The notes under the pieces were generated by a model. The model did no database searches, was not told the DNA's origin, and saw only the letters and a program-made list of their open reading frames with translations. From assembly GCF_900105165.1 (NCBI RefSeq), contig NZ_LT629740.1:62001-126000 (forward strand): 64,000 nucleotides of DNA, written 5' to 3'. The translations under genes and the position numbers were made by a program. Origin of the DNA: Mucilaginibacter mallensis (GTDB taxonomy: Bacteria > Bacteroidota > Bacteroidia > Sphingobacteriales > Sphingobacteriaceae). Positions 58,711 to 64,000 of this stretch are shown one piece after another (the stretch's first letter is position 1; each line of letters starts with the position of its first letter).

Positions 58711-59946
58711 ATGAGTAAAAAGCAAGGCAATTTCTTAAAACACTATGGTAGCATCTTATTGCTATTGGCCGGGTTAATCATCGGGAGCGTCCTGGGTATT
58801 TTTTTTGGAGCGAAAGTTGAGCTCATAAAACCTCTGGGTGATATTTTTATCAATCTATTATTTACTGTAGTAGTGCCGCTGGTATTTTTTGCCATCGCGT
58901 CGGCCATCGCCAACGTTGAGCGGGGGGAAAACTTTGGAAAGCTGATAACAATAATGTTTTTGGTGTTCATCGGTACCGAATTATTAGCCGCATCACTTAG
59001 CCTTATTTCAGCATGGTGGTTCCCTATTCACGCGGAACTGGCTGACAAAAAAATCATTTTAGAAAGTATCGAGAAAAAAACGATTGGCGACCAAATAACG
59101 CAACTGCTTACGGCAAGCGATTTTTTTGAACTACTCTCCCGAAAAAGCATGCTGGCACTTATTATTTTTTCTATACTCACCGGTTTTGGTGTATTACAAT
59201 CGGGAGATAAAGGTAAACCATTTAAGGATTTTCTCAATTCTGGAAACGAAGTGTTAAAAAATATTTTAGCTATCATTATGAAAATAGCACCGCTGGGGCT
59301 TGGTGCATATTTCGCGGTGCAGGTGGGTACTATTGGGCCAAAATTATTTGGTACTTACAGGGATGCTATGCTTTTGTACCATGGCGTGTGCCTGGTGTAT
59401 TTTGTGATATTCTTCAGCCTGTATGCTTTTTTAGCCGGAGGTTTTACAGCCGTAAAGCTTTATTGGCAAAATAATATTGTTCCATCGGCCACGGCTATCG
59501 GCACATGCAGCAGTATTGCCACCATACCTGCCAATTTAGAGGCTGCAAAGAAAATGGGGATTCCTGAACATATTCGCAATTTGGTTATTCCATTGGGCGC
59601 TCCTTTGCACAAGGATGGTTCTGCAATATCTGCAGTTATAAAAATTGCTACCGTGTTTGCCATGTTTCATAGGCCACTGGCTGGTGTAGATGTAATAGTT
59701 ATTGCCCTGGGCATAAGCGTGGTGTGCAGTATTGTAGAAGGGGGTATTCCCAACGGCGGGTATATTGCCGAACTTCTGGTAATATCAGTGTATGGTTTTC
59801 CACCGGAGGCCCTGCCAGCGGTAATGATTATTGGCACATTGGTTGATCCGGTGGCTACGGTGTTGAATGCTACCGGTGATACCGTGGTGGCAATGCTGAT
59901 AGCCAAGATAATAAAACCGGCCAAATATGTCAAAGTGATAGGTTGA
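58711..59946 (+). CDS. dicarboxylate/amino acid:cation (DAACS) symporter
   Basis: A 411-residue membrane protein of the DAACS family with about eight helices and two re-entrant loops: GTCSSIATIPANLEAAKKMG (serine-rich HP1 region) and PLGAPLHKDGSAISAVIKIA (the NMDGTxL-type motif in helix 7, altered). Family members carry dicarboxylates, glutamate or, in the TcyP group, cystine. Its place beside a poly-Cys-controlled receptor favours cystine or another sulfur amino acid, but that is inference. It lies just beyond a terminator. Confidence 0.85.
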   Translation: MSKKQGNFLKHYGSILLLLAGLIIGSVLGIFFGAKVELIKPLGDIFINLLFTVVVPLVFFAIASAIANVERGENFGKLITIMFLVFIGTELLAASLSLISAWWFPIHAELADKKIILESIEKKTIGDQITQLLTASDFFELLSRKSMLALIIFSILTGFGVLQSGDKGKPFKDFLNSGNEVLKNILAIIMKIAPLGLGAYFAVQVGTIGPKLFGTYRDAMLLYHGVCLVYFVIFFSLYAFLAGGFTAVKLYWQNNIVPSATAIGTCSSIATIPANLEAAKKMGIPEHIRNLVIPLGAPLHKDGSAISAVIKIATVFAMFHRPLAGVDVIVIALGISVVCSIVEGGIPNGGYIAELLVISVYGFPPEALPAVMIIGTLVDPVATVLNATGDTVVAMLIAKIIKPAKYVKVIG

Positions 59947-60020
59947 ATACCGAGATCTCGCCATTACAATGTGCATGCAATGGTATTAAATGGCGATTAG
60001 GATGGTTTGTGCAATTATAA

Positions 60021-60297
60021 TCGGCTTTCCCTACCGAGTATGACAGTCAGCCACATTTTGCACAATACGAATTTAAACTCGATCAGAGGAAGATAGAAAA
60101 TGCAGTTACGTCCGGATAATTATATTGAATAAGGAGAACGTGAATATTTCTACAAGAAAGCCACCGAATGGAATTACATTATATGTGCCCTATTCGGTGC
60201 CCGTTATTTATTTGCGATTTATCTTATTGAATATTATAGATTTAAATGGCCGGATAATCGTCCTGCCATTAGCTTATTATATTACCATGTGTTTTAA
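60021..60297 (+). pseudogene. decayed coding remnant with frameshift
   Basis: The 584 bp gap before the lyase gene contains two coding-looking pieces in different frames: FPTEYDSQPHFAQYEFKLDQ (60021-60119) and, after a stop and shift, GEREYFYKKATEWNY followed by a membrane-helix-like stretch to 60297. Both look like real protein sequence but neither has a start or intact length. I do not recognise the parent gene. The remaining parts of the gap (59947-60020, 60298-60530) show nothing firm. Confidence 0.4.
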
Positions 60298-60530
60298 AGA
60301 ATGAAAGAACGATAAATCTCGATATCCATACTATTTGAGAACTAAACCCTCCCATATTTGTCAGAATCTCTACTCTCGACATCTGGTTGCAGGAACATTA
60401 TGAAATCTTAGTTAGCTAACTTATGATCGCTAATTAATGACTTAATATTTTTAATGCTTTTGGGGGAATATACACTTTGAACACACTTGTATAGGAGCAT
60501 GATTGCTTATATGAAGTTACTGATCAGAGT

Positions 60531-63284
60531 ATGAATAACAGGTTCGATTTTTCGCGCAGAAAATTTTTAAAAGATTCGATAGTACTGGCTGGTACGCCTT
60601 TAATAATAAAAAACACACCATTAGATTTTGCCTCTTTATATAATCCGGGCTTAAGTGCCAAATTATTTTGGATAGAAAAAGGCGGAGGGCCGGCTGCTAC
60701 CGGATTAACTTGGGGCACGCCATGGCCTAAGGGGAAATTAAAACGTGGAAGTGACTTTTATTTGACAGATGCCGTTGGAGAAAAAAAAGCATTACAGAGC
60801 TGGCCATTAGCTTACTGGCCTGACGGAAGCCTTAAATGGACGGGACATGCTGCCGCCGCTGGACTGTCTGTAAATAGTGATTATACTGTTGTTGCAGGAA
60901 AAACTGTTCCCTATCAGGAAGAAGTAGTCATCAAGGAGTCTGCTGGCTCAATTTTGATAAACACAGGTAAAATTACTTGTGCCATCAATAAAAAGGGTAA
61001 GGTACTGATAGAAAATATTAGCATAAATAATAAACCTGTCGCTACAGAAGGCCGGCTCATCGTGTTGGTACAGGATCAACCAGATGACGATGATATTGAA
61101 ATCATCAACAAGCAGGAATTGCAAGGATCGATTGACTCAGTTACTGTCGAGCAAAATGGTCCGCTAAGGGCAATTGTAAAAATAACAGGAACACATATTG
61201 GTCAAGAGGTTACTTTACTACCCTACGTTATCCGATTATATTTTTACGCGAATAGTGATGAAATACGTTTGCTACATACCCTTATTTATGATGCCGATGA
61301 AAAAAAACAGTTTATAAAAGGGGTAGGTATTTCTTTTGATGTCCCCCTAAATGATGAATTGCATAACCGGCATATTCGTTTTGTAAACAGCGCGCATAAC
61401 GGGATGTTTGCTGAAGCAGTAAGAGGACTAACCGGCTTGCGCAGAGACCCCGGTAAACAAATTAAAGAAGCGCAGCTGAATGGTAAAGCAACTGTCCCGG
61501 TGAGTCAGTTTCCACCTGAGATAGCGGAGAATCTGAAATATATACCTGCCTTTGGTGATTATACTTTATTTCAGGGAGACTCAACAGGTTTCAGTATAAA
61601 GAAACGCACCGCATCAGGTTATAGCTGGTTGGCATCCGGTCGTGGTGAGCGTGCGCTAGGTACCGTCTACCTGGGTACACCACAAGGTGGTTTGGCCGCC
61701 GGAATCCGCAATTTCTGGCAGAGCTTTCCCGCTCAACTGGATATCCGCGACGCTGCAACAGCTACGGGTAAAATTAATTTATGGCTATGGGCACCAAATG
61801 CACAGGCGATGGATTTGCGCTTTTATCATAACGGAATGGGGCAGGATACTTACGAGCTGCAGCGTGAAGGATTGGATATTACATATGAAGATTATGAGCC
61901 TGGTTTTGGAACACCGCATGGCGTGGCACGAACCAGCGAAATTGTGCTGAAAGGATTGGCGGCTACACCAACTCGCGATGAGTTATTATACATTGCACAT
62001 AACATTCAGGAACCGGCCAGGTTGATTTGCGACCATACTTATTTGGAGCAACTACGTGTATTTGGTGGTAATTGGACGGTAGAGGACCGTTCTGTCCCGC
62101 CAAAAGCTGCTATAGAACAACAGTTGGAATCTTATTTTGAGTATTACCAACAGCAAACCGATTTTCATAATTGGTATGGCTACTGGAATTATGGGGATTT
62201 TATGCATACCTATGACCAGGACAGGCACACCTGGCGGTATGATGTAGGTGGTTTTGCCTGGGATAACTCCGAATTATCGTCTGATCTCTGGATATGGTAT
62301 TATTATTTAAAAACGCAGCGAAGCGATGTTTTTCGTGTCGCTGAAGCCATGACCAGGCATACAGGAGAAGTTGACGTGCATCATATAGGCAGGTTTGCGC
62401 CCTTAGGCTCCCGGCATAATGTGATGCATTGGGGCGATAGCGCAAAACAGTTGCGGATAAGCACGGCCGCAAACCGCAGGTTTTACTACTACCTTACCGC
62501 TGATGAACGCGTAGGCGATTTATTACGCGAACAGGTAGATGCGGCAAAAGCGTTAAATATTATACAGCCTAACCGTAAGCTGGAGGGTATTAGAGATAAA
62601 AAACAACCTGATTACACCACTAATAAAATACCGGCCAGTTTTGGTACAGACTATGGTGCTATTGCAGCAGCCTGGTTAACGGAGTGGGAGCGCACAAATG
62701 ATGCCGGAATGAAAGAAAAACTGGTGAATAGCATGGTTACGATCGCGGCGCAGCCCCACGGTTTTTTTACAGGAAGCGGCATATTGCATTTGGATACCGG
62801 CAAGTTTGATATTACTACAAGTGAGGCATTAAGCGTATCACACCTTAACGCGGTATTTGGTCTTACCGAAATTGCAGAGGAATTAATCAGCCTTATAGAT
62901 GTGCCGGGATTTACAAAAGCATGGCTTCAATACTGCAGGTTATATAATGCGCCACCGGAAGAACAGCAAAAGGAATTGGGGCAAGCATTAAGTAAACTTA
63001 ATTTAGGACAGGGACATTCCCGACTCACAGCCTATGCAGCCTACTATAATCAGGATTCCAAATTAGCAGCGCGTGCATGGGATGAATTTTATAGTGGTAA
63101 GGCTGGAATAGTACCCGGCCAAATTCAGGCACGAAAAATAAGCGGCCCGTATGTGCTCAATCCTGTTGAAGAAGATGTGGCAGTTTCTACCAACGCTGTT
63201 GCCGAATGGGGGCTGGCAGCAATACAGTGCCTGGCTTTTGCCGGAAAAGACATCAGGCCTTTAATACCGTATAATAATCATTAA
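60531..63284 (+). CDS. PL26-like exo-rhamnogalacturonan lyase
   Basis: A 917-residue protein with a twin-arginine-like start (SRRKFLKDSIVLAG), so probably exported folded. The main body matches the exo-rhamnogalacturonan lyase family: GGPAATGLTWGTPWPKGKL near residue 55, WPDGSLKWTGHAA near 95, the NWYGYWNYGDFMHTYD and YDVGGFAWDNSELSSDLW blocks near 565-600, and HVLNP-type end. PL26 enzymes remove unsaturated galacturonyl-rhamnose from the ends of rhamnogalacturonan I. Its neighbour downstream is a second RG-I lyase, so the two probably act together on pectin. Confidence 0.82.
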   Translation: MNNRFDFSRRKFLKDSIVLAGTPLIIKNTPLDFASLYNPGLSAKLFWIEKGGGPAATGLTWGTPWPKGKLKRGSDFYLTDAVGEKKALQSWPLAYWPDGSLKWTGHAAAAGLSVNSDYTVVAGKTVPYQEEVVIKESAGSILINTGKITCAINKKGKVLIENISINNKPVATEGRLIVLVQDQPDDDDIEIINKQELQGSIDSVTVEQNGPLRAIVKITGTHIGQEVTLLPYVIRLYFYANSDEIRLLHTLIYDADEKKQFIKGVGISFDVPLNDELHNRHIRFVNSAHNGMFAEAVRGLTGLRRDPGKQIKEAQLNGKATVPVSQFPPEIAENLKYIPAFGDYTLFQGDSTGFSIKKRTASGYSWLASGRGERALGTVYLGTPQGGLAAGIRNFWQSFPAQLDIRDAATATGKINLWLWAPNAQAMDLRFYHNGMGQDTYELQREGLDITYEDYEPGFGTPHGVARTSEIVLKGLAATPTRDELLYIAHNIQEPARLICDHTYLEQLRVFGGNWTVEDRSVPPKAAIEQQLESYFEYYQQQTDFHNWYGYWNYGDFMHTYDQDRHTWRYDVGGFAWDNSELSSDLWIWYYYLKTQRSDVFRVAEAMTRHTGEVDVHHIGRFAPLGSRHNVMHWGDSAKQLRISTAANRRFYYYLTADERVGDLLREQVDAAKALNIIQPNRKLEGIRDKKQPDYTTNKIPASFGTDYGAIAAAWLTEWERTNDAGMKEKLVNSMVTIAAQPHGFFTGSGILHLDTGKFDITTSEALSVSHLNAVFGLTEIAEELISLIDVPGFTKAWLQYCRLYNAPPEEQQKELGQALSKLNLGQGHSRLTAYAAYYNQDSKLAARAWDEFYSGKAGIVPGQIQARKISGPYVLNPVEEDVAVSTNAVAEWGLAAIQCLAFAGKDIRPLIPYNNH

Positions 63285-63294
63285 TACACCGTAC

Positions 63295-64000
63295 ATGACT
63301 AAATATTATAAATTCGTTTTGCTGTTGATACTGTTTTATACAAGTATAACACGCTTAAGTTGTGCTCAGCAGCAGGTAGAAAATTTAGGCCGGGGCTTGA
63401 TCGCCATTAAATATGATAATCGCCATGTTTTTTTAAGCTGGAGATTATTAGCCAATGACCGGGAAACGGCCAGTTTTAACGTTTACAGACAGCAGAAAGG
63501 TGAAAAAGCAATCAAATTGAACAGGGTATCATTAACCGCCGGTACCAATTTTACCGATAGTACGGCTGATCTTTCAAAAGATAATACCTGGTTTGTAAAA
63601 AGTGCTGGCGGTTTAAATAATGGGAAAAGCTCATCATATACGTTATTTAGTAGTAAAAAGCCGCAGCAATATCTTTCTATCCCATTACAACAACCGCCCG
63701 GTGGCGAAATAGATGGCGTAAAATATACTTACTCAGCTAATGATGCCAGTGTGGCCGATTTGGATGGCGATGGAGAATACGAGATTATTCTAAAATGGAA
63801 CCCTAGTAATGCACAGAATCCCCCTCAAACCGGGTTTACGGGCAACCAGATAATTGACGCCTACAAGCTGGATGGTACACGGCTATGGCGTATTGATCTG
63901 GGTAAAAATATACGCTCGGGTGCTGCATATACACAGTTCTTAGTTTATGATTTTGATGGCGATGGCAAGGCCGAAATGATTACTAAAACAGCAGATGGTA
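63295..64000 (+). CDS. PL11-like rhamnogalacturonan lyase, 3' end outside the window
   Basis: The frame opens at ATG 63295, 10 bp after the lyase upstream, and remains open to the window edge (235 codons). It has a signal peptide ending in LSCAQQQ and the PL11 pattern VENLGRGLIAIKYDN, SWRLLANDRETASFNVYR and SVADLDGDGEYEIILKW, with the calcium-binding DGDGKAE motif at the end. PL11 enzymes cut the backbone of rhamnogalacturonan I. With the PL26-like gene this makes the beginning of a pectin utilisation group that continues beyond the window. Confidence 0.88.
   Translation, partial: MTKYYKFVLLLILFYTSITRLSCAQQQVENLGRGLIAIKYDNRHVFLSWRLLANDRETASFNVYRQQKGEKAIKLNRVSLTAGTNFTDSTADLSKDNTWFVKSAGGLNNGKSSSYTLFSSKKPQQYLSIPLQQPPGGEIDGVKYTYSANDASVADLDGDGEYEIILKWNPSNAQNPPQTGFTGNQIIDAYKLDGTRLWRIDLGKNIRSGAAYTQFLVYDFDGDGKAEMITKTADG

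Overview
The window looks like a chromosome segment from a Sphingobacteriaceae bacterium (Bacteroidota), probably Mucilaginibacter or Pedobacter. The supporting signs are promoters of the Bacteroidota type (TTTG, then TAnnTTTG), no purine-rich Shine-Dalgarno sequences, a type B gliding/T9SS C-terminal domain, the acpP-fabF-rnc and IPExxxVDY-pyk gene pairs, and the HU / TPR / tiny AURKAIP1-COX24 protein / rng order. The genus is an inference from protein style; no database search was possible.

Layout. 1-5.9 kb: end of dapF, a SNF2 helicase and a MacB/FtsX-type permease. 6-10 kb (minus strand): a polysaccharide precursor block (CpsB-like phosphatase, galE, UDP-glucuronate decarboxylase, ugd). 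10.1-15.6 kb (plus): waaA, then a carotenoid-modifying group (acyltransferase, family 2 glycosyltransferase, CruF-like hydratase, ispH, CrtW-like ketolase), then hemH. 17.6-24 kb: a serine hydrolase, ssb, mutY, HU, a TPR protein, a 29-residue ribosomal-type protein and rng. 24-33 kb: an orphan gene between repeats, a T9SS-secreted protein, an intradiol dioxygenase-like lipoprotein, miaE, nadD, gmk, yicC and a candidate Panacea toxin-antitoxin pair. 33-44.7 kb: rnc, fabF, acpP, pyk, a PAS histidine kinase, a GT-C-like membrane protein, small proteins and tRNA-Pro.

46.5-60 kb is the most interesting part. It is a sulfur amino acid locus: a PhyH dioxygenase and a CPA2 antiporter, tRNA-Cys, a cysteine desulfurase-like protein lacking both the PLP lysine and the active-site cysteine, metNIQ, cysM, an EpsC-type cysE, a TonB receptor and a DAACS symporter. 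Three transcription units begin with short reading frames containing runs of Cys codons (five, three and three); a fourth, before metN, has a single Cys codon. I read these as leader peptides that sense cysteinyl-tRNA, so the locus looks like a cysteine-attenuation regulon.

60.5-64 kb starts a pectin (rhamnogalacturonan I) degradation group with PL26-like and PL11-like lyases.

The gaps between genes carry several repeat families: two ~600-650 bp elements with long terminal inverted repeats, shorter elements with the same GTCATTGCGAG ends, a GTCATnCTGAG family, an AGCGTCCACGCT family, and simple direct or inverted repeats.
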